From the NCBI GenBank assembly GCA_009746045.1, contig RPFO01000579.1, positions 656,160-720,159 of the forward strand: a stretch of DNA of 64,000 nt, in the 5' to 3' direction. This stretch comes from Mesostigma viride. Taxonomy: Eukaryota > Streptophyta > Mesostigmatophyceae > Mesostigmatales > Mesostigmataceae. The notes under the pieces are model-generated. The model made no database searches. It was not told the origin of the DNA and saw only the letters and a program-made list of their open reading frames with translations. The position numbers and the translations under genes were made by a program. This document shows positions 1 to 10,626 of the stretch, piece after piece. Within the stretch, counting starts at the first letter, position 1; each line of letters starts with the position of its first letter.

Positions 1-822
1 GCCCGGCGCCAGCCAAAGTGAAAAATGGCTGAATGCGCTCTGTCAGCCAAAAGGCTGCGCCGGATCGAAAACGGCAACTTTGGGAGTGTGCTACGAGCTA
101 CGTTGGTTGTACGACACGTGGCACTTTTCGTAGCATCTCTTAGTAGAAGCTCTTAGTAAGCGATAATATTAGCATAGTCTCCAAGTAGAAGCAGTTCAAT
201 GATGATTCAACATTCTGTACTGCAGTGCTCCGCCTTCAGGCTGGTTGTTGGTGCTATGGCGGAAACTTGCAAGAATGACGTCAAGCCGGCGGAAATTTGA
301 TGCCTATCGCCTGATGCCAGGTCCGGTGTCAGAATCAACAACAACAACCTGACGCCTGCCTGAAAGTTGATACGTCTTCCTAGAATCAACCAATGCTTGG
401 TAAGTTCTCAGCGTAAGTTGTAAGTACAGCAGGGCCCAAGCGGACTCCTGCACTTAAAATCAAACGCCGGACCGAGCTAGCGGGATCACCAGAGCGCACT
501 CCTTTCCTAAAACCAGGCGCCGGACCGGCGGGAGGAGTTAGCTCCTGAAAATTTTCCTTCGCGCCGCCCTAAAAATTTCGACAGGAGTATGCTCCGTCGC
601 CAAAATTCTGCCGCCGGACACATTTACCCCCGTTTTGGGTGCTAGCTCCACGTCCGGAGGTGCCGCGCCGGACACACGACGGAGTGAGCTGTTTTGGCTG
701 GATGTCCCCCCTCCTGCCGTGGGTAACTGCACACTTTCCCCCCTTAACCTGCACATGTTTTTCCACTTTCAAAATTGTCTATAAATTCCTGCCACCTCCT
801 CCCTTCACACCAACACCCCCAG
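1..822. other. Intron (5' part cut by window edge) of the ThiD-ThiE gene
   Basis: No exon of the ThiD N-terminal half is visible here, so the first part of that gene must lie before the window. The stretch holds one local tandem duplication (about 425-480 and 488-540, both carrying an ACTCCT...CGCCGGACCG core) and further GCCGGAC motifs around 612 and 668. It ends in a C-rich pyrimidine tract leading to the acceptor AG at 821-822. Positions 1-60 resemble 12265-12310 (GCGCCAGCCAAA..., ...GGCT), so a dispersed repeat may begin at the left edge. Confidence 0.5.
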
Positions 823-3800
823 GTATGCGACCCCGTGATGGTCGCCAGCAGCGGCGCGAGGCTCATGGCCCCTGGGCTCCTCGAAGCCTTCAAGACCCGT
901 CTACTGCCCGCTGTAACGCTGCTCACCCCCAACCGCACGGAAGCGGAGGCGCTGCTGGGGCGGTCGCTGGCGTCGGCCAGGGACGTGGAGCGGGCGGCCA
1001 GGGACCTGGTTGCCGCGGGCGCCAGCAGCTGCCTCATCAAGGGGGGCGATGATGTGGATGAGGCGGGGGGGGAGCCCGAGGTTGGTGTCGTGGGATGCTA
1101 ATTATACTAGTGATGGTGCTAGTAGTAGTGGCGCTAGTCTATTGAGGCGGGGGGGGAGACCGGGGTTGGTGTTATAAATAATATGTGTTATACATGCAAC
1201 TGTTGTACAAATGTGCAAATGTGTCTTGCAACCGGCACAACCCTCCTTCCTTCTCATGGTGATTGCTGTGCTCAATGAGGCGGGGGGGGGGGGGGGGGGC
1301 GAGCTTGAGGTTGGTGATGTGGGACGGTCGTGAGGATAACAATGTTTCATGATGATAGCATAGTCATCGAGGGGGGAAGGGGGAAGGGGGGCGGCAGTGG
1401 GCCTGAGGTTTGGGTAATGCGCGCGATTTTTATTTTGAATTATGCATGCAAATACGTCTTGCGACCTACACGACCCAACATCACGCGTAGCAACCATGTA
1501 GGCACAGTAGCATGATATGACCCAAAGGGGAAGGGGGCGGGGGCGGGGGGTTGGAAGCCCGACATATGTGTCGTGCGATCGCTGGCGATTGGCTTAGTTG
1601 GGAGTTACGTCAATTAACTAGCATGTGGTCCCATCAGGCAGCCATTTGATGCTGATGGCCCAGTTTGGGGCTGGGACAGTGCCCAAACGGCTGCATATCA
1701 GCGACTGTGTGGTGCCTATGGGCAGCCGTTTGGGCAGGACTGCCCCCAATCATCGGCCAGCTGGGTGGGCTGGCGGCGTCTGTTTCTCCAGCCTTTCGCA
1801 CCGGCCTGCTAGCTAGCATTGATTGTGACAAATAGCTAGCATTTGTAGTAACAAATAGCTAGCATGGATAGTGACAAATAGCTAGCATGTATGTTGAAAA
1901 ATAGCTAGCATTTATGTTGTCAAATAGCTAGCATTTGTAGTCACAAATAGCTAGCATTGATAGTGACAAATAGATAGCATTGATAGTAACAAATAGCTAG
2001 CATGTATGTTGAAAAATAGCTAGCATTTATTGTAACAAATAGCTAGCATTGATAGTGACAAATAGCTAGCATTGATAGTAACAAATAGCTAGCATGTATG
2101 TTGAAAAATAGCTAGCATTTATGTTGACAAATAGCTAGCATTTATTGTAACAAATAGCCAAGCAAATAGCTAGCATTTATGTTGACAAATAGCTAGCATT
2201 TATGTTGAAAAATAGCTAGCATTTATGTTGACAAATAGCTAGCATTTATAGTAACGAATAGCTAGCATTGATAGTGACGAATAGCTAGCATTTATGTTGA
2301 CAAATAGCTAGCATTTATAGTAACAAATAGCTGGCCTGCCGTATCTTCGCGCCCCCCCACCAGACCGTTTGCGCAGCTTAGCTGTCCATACATTGGTGCT
2401 GACAGGTGCCCCCTGTTTACTCTGTTCTGTTGACCCACCTTTCGCTGGCCCCGCAACACCAGTTTGCGCAGGACTGCTGGAGTGACGGTGAGCAGGTTTT
2501 GTGGCTGACCTCGCACCGCGTGCGTTGCGGACGCCAGCACAAGACCGTGCACGGCACGGGATGCACACTGTCAAGCGCGATCGCCGCATGCCTGGCCAAA
2601 GGGCTCAGCCCGCTGGAGGCCATCGTCGCCGCCAAGACGTGCGTTGTGTCACAAGTGCCTTATTACATAGTCCTCTACCCAGTCACTTTAAATATAGTTC
2701 CCTACCTAGTGCTAAACTAATGGAAAACATCTATATGTGCCTTAAAACATAGTACCCTAAGGAGTGCTATACTACTATAATTATGCATCTCATGGCATTC
2801 TTGTAAGCATCAGTTTCCTTTTAATCATAACCTGCTCCTTTCGCCTCCTTGTAAATGTCCCCCCTTGGCAGATGACAGCTACGTGGCTGACTCCCAACCT
2901 CTTTCTTGCCTCTGTTCATTTGTCTATATTCTTATAACCACATTGTTCTTGTTCGTGTCCTCCCCTTCTTGTTTGTGTCCTCCCCTCCTTCTGGTTCGTG
3001 TCCTCCCCTCCTCGTTCGTGTCCTCCCCTCCTTCTGGTTCGTGTCCTCCCCTCCTTGTTTGTGTCCTCCCCTCCTCCAGGTTCGTGTCCTCCCCTCCTTG
3101 TTCGTGTCCTCCCCTCCTTGTTTGTGTCCTCCCCTCCTCCAGGTTCGTGTGCTCTCCCCCTCCGTTTTCTCGTCCTCCCCTTGTCCTTGTTTGTGTCCTC
3201 CCGTCGGCAGCTAGGTGGCTGACTCCCAACCTTTTGGGTGGCCTCTATTTATGCCCCTGTGTACTATGCCTACCGTCTTATACAATATTTTCATCCTCCC
3301 CTCGGCATGCCATATATACTACACCATATTCCCTATACCATGTGCCATATACCATATATATGACCTCTGTGTATATTGTTCTTGTTTGTTTTCTTCTTGT
3401 TTGTATCCTCCCCTCGGCAGCTACGTGGGCGAGGGCATCGCGCGTGCGGTCGGCGGGGGTGTCAACCAGCCACCCCCACAACGCGGGTCCACACCGCCAC
3501 ACGACAACTCACTCCGAAACGGCGGTGCGGAGCCACGGCTGGCATCCGTAAAAGGTCCCCAGCCCATCGCACCCACTACCTGGCCACCCGTCCACCGGCC
3601 CTCGAGGAAATCCAAGCCTCATGCAACCCCCCAAGGGACACCAAACTCGCGAGAATCAGCGAGTGCCAACGTGGATGACGTGGCCCGGCCGGGTCAATTG
3701 GACACCTCTTCTATTTCTGGCGACGCCACCACTTTCCCATGGATCACACAAATCGCTGCCGCGGGCCGGTGGGGCCACCCGGGTGGCGCGCTCGAGTTCA

Positions 3801-6800
3801 TTCGCATCCAGCCGGGCGAGGGACTTGGCTTCTACGTGATCCTGTGCCGGGCGGAGTCGTATCTGCGGGAGTTGCTGGCGGCGGGGTTGACCACGGTCCA
3901 GGTAGGGCGTGCCTACTCAACCACTATTTGTATAATTAGCGACTTGTAGTGTACTTCTGGTTGACCACCGTCCAGGTACTTCCATGCCTACTTAGCTGCA
4001 TGTTAAGTATCTGCTATCAAATCATCTGCTACTGACCACGGTCCAAGTAGGGCGTGCCTAGTCAGATAGTGCAGGTACTATTAGCTACTATAGTTTAAGT
4101 ATCTGCTATCAAATCATCTGCTACTGACCACGGTCCAAGTAGGGCGTGCCTAGTCAGATAGTACAGGTACTGTTAGCTACTAGTAGTGTACTTCTAGTAA
4201 TATAAGCTATTTGCTGTATGATCTCCACGGTAGCTTGACTCAGTGCTATCCGTGGGAGCTTCTGTCGGCCGGGCCGACCACCGCGCAGGATGCTGCTTGT
4301 CTATTATGTTATCAGCTTCAGCTAATTTGATTCGTGCTAGTCAGCCAACCAGCGGGCATGATAGCTCTCCGGGTAAATTTCTGTCTATATCATTAGCTAT
4401 CAGCTCCGTACTAACTCAGGCCGGTCGGTGGGAGATATCTAGTTAGTTTGTTGCTTTCTGATCTGACGACAAAGTTAGTGGCCGGCCCGATCATGGTTCA
4501 CCGCATGCATGCCTTGTTATTTTATTGCTTATCGCTAACTCAGCGAGGACTTGGCCAGCTGGCTTGCTGTACTGCCGGAGAGCAGCTATCTGCGGCCAAG
4601 GTAGCTGCCTCTTTCATTCAATTTGTTAGTCAGTTCGTTGGTCAGGTAGCTAGCGAGCTACACGGCTAGTTAGGCAGGCAGGTGGGCAGGCAGGCAGGTA
4701 GGCGGGCGGGTGGGCAAACACTAGCGTACGTACTTGCTGAGCGATCATGCCCCAAATCATCCGGTCACAAGATTTCATCTGCCCTAAAATGGTGACAGTG
4801 TCCAGATCTTAGCGCCCCGCAACGGGCAGTGTCCTCCTCCAGTTGATGTCCTGCAACATCTCTTATCTCCCGCAACATTTCCATTGCACAATGCTAGCAT
4901 TTGGCAGACTGTCCTTCTCTTCCTCTCCCCACCCAAAGAAGACAACTTCTGGGTGGGGAGAGGAAGAGAGGAAGAAGACAACTTCTTTGGGTGGGGAAAG
5001 GAAGAGAGGAACAAGATAAATCTTGAAAAGAAGATCTTTTCTTGAGAGAAGATAGCTTTTAACGCCTCTCTCCCTCGGCCCTGGGTTGGGGGCGTGCGGG
5101 TGTGCGTCCTGTGTTGTGGGTGGACAATACCTGCAGCTGCGCATGAAGCCGTCCGACGTGCCCGGCCTCTCCTCCCTCCCAACCCCGGAAGAAAGATCGC
5201 GTGCCTACCTCGCAGCGGTTGAGGCAGAAGCGTCCAAGTTCCTCCAAATCATCGACGAATTCTCTTCCTCGTCGTCGCCCACGACACCATCATCAAGCCC
5301 CGGCACAAAGGCCCCCCCCTTTACTGCCAATACCCAGCCCAGCCCTGGCGCCAACATCCCCGCGTCCCCCCCCAACCCCAGCCCCCGCCACGTCAAATTC
5401 ATCCTCAACGACCACTGGCAGATTGCCCTCCGCCTCAAGCAGACACCATCGGGCGCCGCCCACCTGTGGGGCGTGCACCTCGGCCAGGAGGACCTCGTCA
5501 CGGCCGACCTGTCCTCGCTGGCGTCTGCGGGGCTGGGCCTGGGCGTGAGCACGCATAACCTGGCTGAGCTGGCGATCGCGCTGGGCGTCCGGCCGAGCTA
5601 TGTGGCGCTGGGGATTGTGTATCCAACCACGTCAAAGGATATGCCGACGGGGCCCGTGGGCACGCCCGCGGTGGCGGCGTGGCGTGCGCTGGTCCCAGAG
5701 TCGGTGCGTTTCACTGATTTTTTCGTAATGTTAAATGTGGTTCTTAGAGAAATGTTAGGCTTTTTTTTCCACAGGGCACTGGTGCCAGAATTGGTGTTTT
5801 TTTCCCTACGTTCTAACACCTTGAAAAGCTATGCGATATCTTGGGAGCGTGCTGGTGCCAGAGTTGGTGCGGTTTTCGCTCCCTATTATTAGATAATACA
5901 GCTTTTGACGGTACTGGTTAGATGGTTCGAAAGTTTGTTAGAACGTGACAAGGTTGTTAGATCCTTTAAAAATGTATGTTTTCTCCTGAATGCGCTGGTG
6001 GTGGTCGGCAGCATCAACTTTATCATCGCCTACCTTGCTTGCATGCATTCGTGCTTACTTGTACGTGCACCTTTGATTAGGGATACAACAGGTTTGAGTA
6101 TAATGGTCTCAAGTCCCGTTATTTTGGTGGGAGTCCGCGGCATCAAGTTAAGTTAGTATGAATATGGGCCGGAATCCTTGTGCCGCTCGGCTCTAAGGTT
6201 CCGGACCAATATTTACCCACTGATAACCACTCGCTGGTTACCTGTGGTGCACATAAACTCATGTTACCAGCGAGTGGTTATCGCTGGGTAAATATTGGTC
6301 CGGAACCTTAGAGCCGAGCGGCACAAGGATTCGGGCCCAAATTCATACTAACTAGTTTATCGACCCCTACCACTGCGTATCCTCCACCGTTTCATGAGGG
6401 CGACTGTGATTGAAAAATATGAATCTGAGTCAGGGGGATCACCTTGCTTGGGCGTAGCAGTATGCATGTTCACACGCCTACTTGCATGTGCCTGTGTGGT
6501 CAAGGACCAAGTGTGATGTCGTCAGGTCTCCCTGGTGAAAATGATCGACAACAAATTGAAAATGAAGCTCTACCTGTATGCATGCACATGTACTGCTACG
6601 TGCTCGCTATAGTCACTTGCACATGCACGCGTGCCTACGTTCTACTTCATCCTACCCCGACCCGGTGCCGTAAAAGACGGATCGTGGGCAATCAGCGGCA
6701 TCCACCTGACCACTAGAAATGATGTTTACGTCATCAGGTCCCCTGGGTGTTTATCAGCGGCATCAACTTATGAAATGGATGGCTACCTGTACCCCACGAA

Positions 6801-7771
6801 TATCTTACGGATTGTATGTCCACGTACGGCGAGGTAATCTGTCACCTGGCCCCCCTGGTGGCCATCGGCAGCATCAACTTGGTTTAACCAGCGCCTACGT
6901 GTCATGCTTATTGACGTATATTTGCCTTACGACTTTGTAACTTTTATCATCACTTTGTGCCGTATTTGGGTTTATGCATGTAACTGTGCTTGTACTGACT
7001 TGTGTCGGACTATCAAGGAGACAACCAGCGCAGGCCAGAAATCGGGAGAATCTGGACTATGGTAGCTCGAGCCTGCCGTTATCTTTTCCGCGTTTTCGAG
7101 TCGTTCAGGATGATGAATATGAATGGAGATGGAAATGTGTAGCCTTGTGCATTGAAATTATGGCTTGCTTACGTGTAGAGCGACTAGATGACATAGACGG
7201 TGGGGCCGGAAACAGCTTGCTTGATCAGGGCGTGTGTTTCGAGCCTAAGTGGCCGGGAGTGTCTAGTGGTGAGCACCATTGCTGCGATCGCTCTCCCACC
7301 ATTTACGAGGAAGTACCCGCAAATGGAAAATCACTGAAAAGGTCTAGCTAGTCAGTCATTACGTTAGCCATGCCATGTTTCCAAACGTCCAAGAACTGCA
7401 CACGGTGCAAAGGCAAAAATCCGGAGGACAGCACATAATCATGATTCATGCCCGGACTCCACTCGTAAGCATCGGCCGCGTCCACCTAATTACATGCCTA
7501 CCCATACCCATGCACGCGCGCCTACCCATGCATCCACGCAAACCCACACCCATGTATACCTGCTAATGCTTGTATGTCCTTGGGGGTATTTCTTCGTGTG
7601 CATGAGTACTCACGTCACCAGGTCCCCCTGGTGGGCATCGGCGGCATCAACTTGGAGCGCGCCCCCAATGTGCTGGCGGCCGGCGCGGACTCGGTGGCCG
7701 TCATCACCGCCATCACGCACGCACCTGACCCGGTCAAGGCATGCCGTGATTGGCTGGCTTTGTTTAACTAG
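823..7771 (+). CDS. Bifunctional thiamine synthesis protein: HMP-P kinase (ThiD) fused to thiamine-phosphate synthase (ThiE), 5' partial
   Basis: Five exons join in one frame with GT-AG introns: 823-1080, 2472-2638, 3421-3901, 5137-5703 and 7622-7771 (540 codons plus stop in the window). Exons 1-3 carry the C-terminal half of ThiD: CDPVMVASSG, LTPNRTEAEALLG, LIKGG and the anion-hole motif HGTGCTLSSAIA, then KTYVGEGIARAVGGG. Exons 3-5 carry ThiE: GFYVILC, LLAAGLTTVQLRMK, then about 70 low-complexity residues, FILNDHW, WGVHLGQEDL, GLGVSTHN, RPSYVALGIVYPTTSKDMP and VGIGGINLERAPNVLAAGADSVAVITAIT. ThiD phosphorylates the pyrimidine precursor and ThiE couples it to the thiazole phosphate to make thiamine phosphate; in plants the fused enzyme (TH1 type) is plastidial. 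The pyrimidine-kinase N-terminus and any transit peptide lie before position 1. Introns carry decayed copies of the exon edges (see repeats). Confidence 0.93.
1142..1420 (+). repeat. Three decayed copies of the 3' edge of ThiDE exon 1
   Basis: The true exon end plus donor (about 1049-1095; GATGAGGCGG, poly-G, GAGCCCGAG, then GTTGGTG) recurs at about 1142-1172, 1273-1320 and 1366-1420. Each copy keeps the GAGG-polyG-...GAGGTT(G)GGTG order with growing mismatches and a variable G run. Confidence 0.75.
1657..2400 (+). repeat. Decayed copies of the 5' edge of ThiDE exon 2
   Basis: The acceptor region of exon 2 (2461-2480; AGTTTGCGCAGGACTGC) is echoed at about 1725-1746 (GCCGTTTGGGCAGGACTGC) and 2366-2388 (CCGTTTGCGCAGCTTAGC), and more weakly at 1657-1690. 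The 23-bp minisatellite at 1809-2335 sits between the echoes. Confidence 0.55.
1809..2335 (+). repeat. 23-bp minisatellite, about 22 copies
   Basis: The unit is TAGCTAGCATTTATGTTGAC plus AAA. It starts with the palindrome GCTAGC and has a variable middle (GATAGTGAC, TGTAGTAAC, TATGTTGAC and TATGTTGAA types). Variant types are interspersed rather than blocked, suggesting repeated gene conversion or segmental amplification. It lies in intron 1 of the thiamine gene. Confidence 0.9.
2866..3235 (+). repeat. Copies of the 5' edge of ThiDE exon 3 flanking a CT-rich minisatellite
   Basis: The true acceptor (3405-3430; CTCGGCAG then CTACGTGGGCGAG) is echoed at about 2870-2898 and 3204-3235. These two copies share GCTA(C/G)GTGGCTGACTCCCAACCT. 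A partial echo (TCCTCCCCTCGGCA) lies at 3294-3308. Between them, about 2945-3190, is a roughly 20-bp unit (GTTCGTGTCCTCCCCTCCTT and variants, about 10 copies) that forms a long pyrimidine-rich stretch on the sense strand. Confidence 0.8.
3885..4290 (+). repeat. Tandem copies of the 3' edge/donor of ThiDE exon 3
   Basis: The exon end plus donor (3888-3915; TTGACCACGGTCCAG then GTAGGGCGTGCCTA) recurs at 3960-3988, 4034-4062 and 4127-4155, and weakly at 4262-4285. The 4034 and 4127 copies belong to two nearly identical 93-bp units (about 3998-4170). In both, the donor G has mutated (CCAAGTAGGG instead of CCAGGTAGGG). Confidence 0.88.
4913..5060. repeat. Direct and inverted CT/GA repeats before ThiDE exon 4
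   Basis: CTCTTCCTCTCCCCACCC (about 4917) pairs with GGGTGGGGA(G/A)AGGAAGAG at 4951 and 4989, so the segment can fold into alternative hairpins. A second small palindrome (GAAAAGA-AGA-TCTTTTC) lies at about 5024-5042. No protein is implied; the acceptor of exon 4 follows at 5135-5136. Confidence 0.6.
5774..5876 (+). repeat. Two decayed copies of the 3' edge of ThiDE exon 4
   Basis: The exon end (5686-5712; GCGCTGGTCCCAGAGTCG then GTGCGTTT) is echoed at about 5776-5800 (GCACTGGTGCCAGAATTGGTG) and 5848-5875 (GTGCTGGTGCCAGAGTTGGTG). The intervening sequence is AT-rich and shares TTTTTC runs. Confidence 0.8.
6153..6351. mobile_element. Fold-back MITE in intron 4 of ThiDE
   Basis: Two arms of about 80-90 bp are inverted copies (TTAGTATGAAT...GGTTCCGGACCAATATTTAC on the left, its reverse complement ending ATTCATACTAA on the right) around a loop of about 25-30 bp. 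There is no ORF. Arm identity is high, so insertion is recent relative to the echoes around it. No clear target duplication was seen. Confidence 0.85.
7013..7330 (+). mobile_element. Full-length copy of a 317-bp retroposon-like repeat (TCAAGGAGACAACCAGC end)
   Basis: It matches the reverse complement of 21201-21517 along its whole length, from TCAAGGAGACAACCAGCGC to ...GCAAATGGAAAA. There are no terminal inverted repeats, no significant ORF and no poly(A). It lies in intron 4 of the thiamine gene. No flanking target duplication is evident at this copy. Confidence 0.85.
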
Positions 7772-8690
7772 GGATGAGGGGCGCGTGTGGCTGAAGCTGT
7801 GATGCTGAAGCTGCACCATTGATGCTGCACCATCAAAGCTGGATTACTGAAGCTGGGTTACGGAAGCTGCGATCGTGATGTGGTGGTACCTTTTTGTTCT
7901 CAGATACACTCCGATATGCCTGTATACTAGTATGTGTTGATATCGGCGATTATGATCGAAACCTCATAGCGACGTCCATTGACCCGCAAGGGGTCCCATC
8001 GATCGGGGTCCCCCTTAGGGGTTGTAGAGTAAGAGCAAGTCTTTTCGGGTGCATGTGTGCCCAGTGCTTAAATATGGCACCTTTTGCCAGATTTTGTTGC
8101 CACCGTGCGGCCTGGCCGTCACTTCATGCCTCACGGATGGGGCATCGACATTGCCTAGCTGCTCCAGACTTGGATTCAGACCTGAAGCGAAAGTTGACGC
8201 TGCTAAACTTTGGTGATTATAAATGCTGCTAAATTTTGGTGATCATTGTTATATGGTTAGAATGCAAGGCCCGACCCTTGTCCCATGGCCCTGGTATGCT
8301 TGCTGCGGCCTGGCGCTACCTGTTGTGGGATCCTCCACCGAGCGGACACTACATTTCGCCACCCCGGAAACTACACATATGCAAGAATGTGGTTCCGTCA
8401 ATACGGCAGGGGGTACAAAATTTTCCACCGTTCATACATGGGGTTCCTAGCATATGTTATTCAGATTTTCGCCATTGGACAAAAATCAATCGGGCCTGAA
8501 CAGTTGCTGAACTCGGAAGTCACTTCGTCGATATTGCGTTCCGGTATATATGACGAACGCTTTGCTGCATGAGTAGTGTAGTTAGGTTTTCTAGACTAGA
8601 TAGCTTAGAGTGAGCTTAGTTCGATTACGCGGCTTCGCCCACCTCCGCCCATCCAGCAAGGAATATGTGCTACATGATCTCCCAACAACA
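7772..8690. other. Downstream of ThiDE; no gene seen
   Basis: After the TAG stop there is a short GATGCTGAAGCTG-type direct repeat (about 7790-7870), possibly part of the 3' UTR, then unremarkable unique DNA. Short open frames here have no codon pattern or splice context that I can support. Confidence 0.4.
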
Positions 8691-8905
8691 TGATCTCCCA
8701 ACAAAATGAATGAAGGAGACCACCCCCAAGTCTCTTGGGGCTCCGCGTGTGACCGTGTATGGCATTCATAGCTATTCGGGCCGTGGTGCCCACAACCCTG
8801 TAACTAGGACCTAGATAGCTTACACCATCCATTCCATCCGGCCCATGTTCCCCTCCAACTGAGAACTTATGCTCACGTTGCGCAGTCACGTGGCTATTAA
8901 TTGAA
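8690..8905 (-). repeat. Dispersed repeat with CACGTGAC/GTCACGTG end, minus orientation
   Basis: This is homologous to 21818-22027 and 28774-28980 (opposite strand) and to the shorter 17360-17470. Shared landmarks are the GGAGACCACCCCCAAG end, CCTAGATAGCTTACACCATCCATTCC, and the end palindrome next to TTAATTAA, here damaged (CACGTTGCGCAGTCACGTG). Confidence 0.85.
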
Positions 8906-8990
8906 TATATTAATGATCTCCCAACGGAGTCGGGGTAAAATTGGCTCTTTTTTAGCAAATTTAGCAAATTAGCAAATTAGCGGAAGGCGG

Positions 8991-9593
8991 GGGCCGAGAT
9001 TAATTAAGAGGTACCTTGAAATTAAATAAGACGCACACCTCTATCGAGATATATGTTCGGAGGCGAATTTCTATTGGCGTTAATTTGTAGTATTGTACGA
9101 AAACATGTCAAGGGTGACGGAAAGAAGGACTTATGTTCCAATTCAATTCAATGCACGACGGTATTGGACGGAGTTCCCGGTCTGGCAAGCGGATTTTGGA
9201 TCTCACGTTCAGAAAAGGGCTTGGGTACACGACGCGGCGCGACGTACGTTGTAAAAACCGTGGCGACTATTTGGCGCCGCGTCGGTCTTGACGTTGTTTG
9301 CTCCGTTGGATCTGCATCTACGGCGTTCGTGGGTTGTTTCGAAACCCGGTCGATGAGATTTTACGGAGAAGTAGGGTATATAAGTGATCTTTATTGTTTT
9401 CTTGATATAAGTGATCCTTTTTTGACCAAGCGGTGAACTGAATGTAGAAGTCGGAATAAATTATACGGTCTGACACGTTGTCGTACTATACTACAACTTA
9501 ACGCCAATAGAAATTCGCCTCCAAAAATATATCTGGATAGAGGCATGCCTCTTATTTAATTTCAAGGTACCTCTTATTTAATCTCGGGCGGCG
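8991..9593. mobile_element. TIR transposon/MITE with about 105-bp terminal inverted repeats
   Basis: The left arm (CGAGATTAATTAAGAGGTACC... to about 9097) and the right arm (about 9485-9593, reverse complement) match over some 105 bp including GGAGGCGAATTTCTATTGGC. The first 9 bases outside each end are similar (GGCGGGGGC / GGCGGCGCC), compatible with a decayed 9-bp target duplication of Mutator type. An open frame at 9053-9436 (127 residues) starts inside the left TIR; it shows no recognisable domain and I do not call it a gene. A 19-bp sequence, GGAGTCGGGGTAAAATTGG, flanks the whole element on both sides (8928 and 9602). Confidence 0.8.
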
Positions 9594-9749
9594 CCCTCCG
9601 GGAGTCGGGGTAAAATTGGTTAATTTGTAAACTGGGGACAACCTAGTCAGTATAAAAAGTGTTTGGAGTCATGATATAAATTTAATTTATGGTTAATATA
9701 TGACGAAAATTCATTAATATGACGAAAATTAATTAATTAATTAATTAGG

Positions 9750-9890
9750 AACATCACTCCGTTGGGAGTCAATGTAGCACATATCCCTGAGAAGGGGCAC
9801 ATCCTAGGCTACCTCATGCAAGGGTGGGAATGTAAGCTACCCTTGCTCTAGGTGCACCAGGGCACCGGCACCACCATGCTGTCTCAGGTT
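9750..9890 (+). repeat. Dispersed repeat with CTCCGTTGGGAG end
   Basis: Starting at CACTCCGTTGGGAGTC beside TTAATTAATTAA, it shares ATGTAGCACATA...CCCTGAGAAGGGGCA, GGGTGGGAATGTAAGCTACCC and CTCTAGGTGCACCAGGGCACC with the reverse complement of 23440-23590. It is more distantly related to 13150-13330. There is no ORF. Confidence 0.8.
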
Positions 9891-10019
9891 CAACCCGCCT
9901 AAGGGGGGGATCCTGGCACGGGGGAGGAAGATCATCATGGCTATACAAGGGCTAGGGCATGGCTTCTCGGCAGAGAGCATCTCTCTGCATAGGCATAGCA
10001 TTGCTAAATTCTTAATGCA

Positions 10020-10346
10020 ACATCCATTTAAAAAAATTAAATTAAATTATAACATGCCTCCGTGGCCGGGGAGGTCATGTAGCACATATTCCATGATGGA
10101 TGGGGTGGAGGAAGCCGCGTGATCGAACTATCCTAACTCTATCTAGAAAATCCTAACTACACTACTCATCAAAACGCCTCCGCCGCTTGGGGGGAGGTGG
10201 CAGTTGCCCACAGGGTCGGGCGCGTGTGCGCCTTGACAATCTTCTTCCACCGCGTCTTGTCCTGCATGGCCGGCAGTCCAAAGACGGGAGAGAGAGTGGA
10301 TGCGGTGCTCAAACTGGGCTGGGACCACTAGGTCGTCCAGCAACAT
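10020..10346 (-). repeat. Dispersed repeat, copy 1 (copy 2 at 22370-22640)
   Basis: About 280 bp are shared with 22370-22640. These include the GGATGGGGTGGAGGAAGCCG and TCAAAACGCCTCC landmarks and a minus-strand reading LWTA(M/G)...DKTRWRKIVKAH...PDPVG. That reading, ending in MSSVVRIF, resembles the extreme C-terminus of a retroelement polyprotein, with an aromatic/basic DK-x-RW motif. A related reading, IWKKMMDKAKWAQVIEDNEP, occurs on the plus strand at about 17830-17890. The family assignment is inference only. Confidence 0.6.
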
Positions 10347-10626
10347 CTGAACGTAGTTCGTGACAGGTTTCCCTACCCTTTTGGGAATGTCCTCGGGGCC
10401 AGGCCAGGTCAGAATGTGCCGCCCTGGCTGGCCAAGCCGCTGGGGGCCGGCCAGACCGAGGGTGGTGTCAACCTAGCTGGCTGGGCAACATCCATGGGGG
10501 TCCCATTATAGACATAGCATGGCTAAATGTTGAAGGCATCGTCCATGGGGGCCATTATGGGCGCACATGCGCGGGGGCCACATGCTAGGCTAAGCCTTAC
10601 TAATCTACACTACTGGTATGGATTCC

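Larger units (their letters stand above)
5990..7492 (+). repeat. About seven decayed copies of the 5' edge of ThiDE exon 5
   Basis: The acceptor plus first codons of exon 5 (7612-7655; GTCACCAG then GTCCCCCTGGTGGGCATCGG, CGGCATCAACTTGG) recurs at about 5995-6022, 6108-6150, 6518-6541, 6686-6712, 6728-6770, 6841-6880 and 7459-7490. The 6841 copy is the best preserved. The stretches between copies share a CATGCACGCGTGCCTACGT-like filler. The array is interrupted by a fold-back element (6153-6351) and a retroposon (7013-7330), both therefore younger than at least part of it. Confidence 0.85.

Noticed and set aside
1809-2335. CRISPR-like array
   Set aside because: The 23-bp units are contiguous with no unique spacers and the genome is eukaryotic; it is a minisatellite.
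823-3420. Thiamine pyrophosphate riboswitch in the ThiDE introns
   Set aside because: I looked for the CTGAGA and ACCTGA core with paired arms and did not find it in a suitable arrangement. The usual location (5' UTR or first intron) is outside the window.
9053-9436. 127-codon frame inside the 8991-9593 element
   Set aside because: It starts within the terminal inverted repeat and has no domain; the length is compatible with chance. It is noted in the element entry only.
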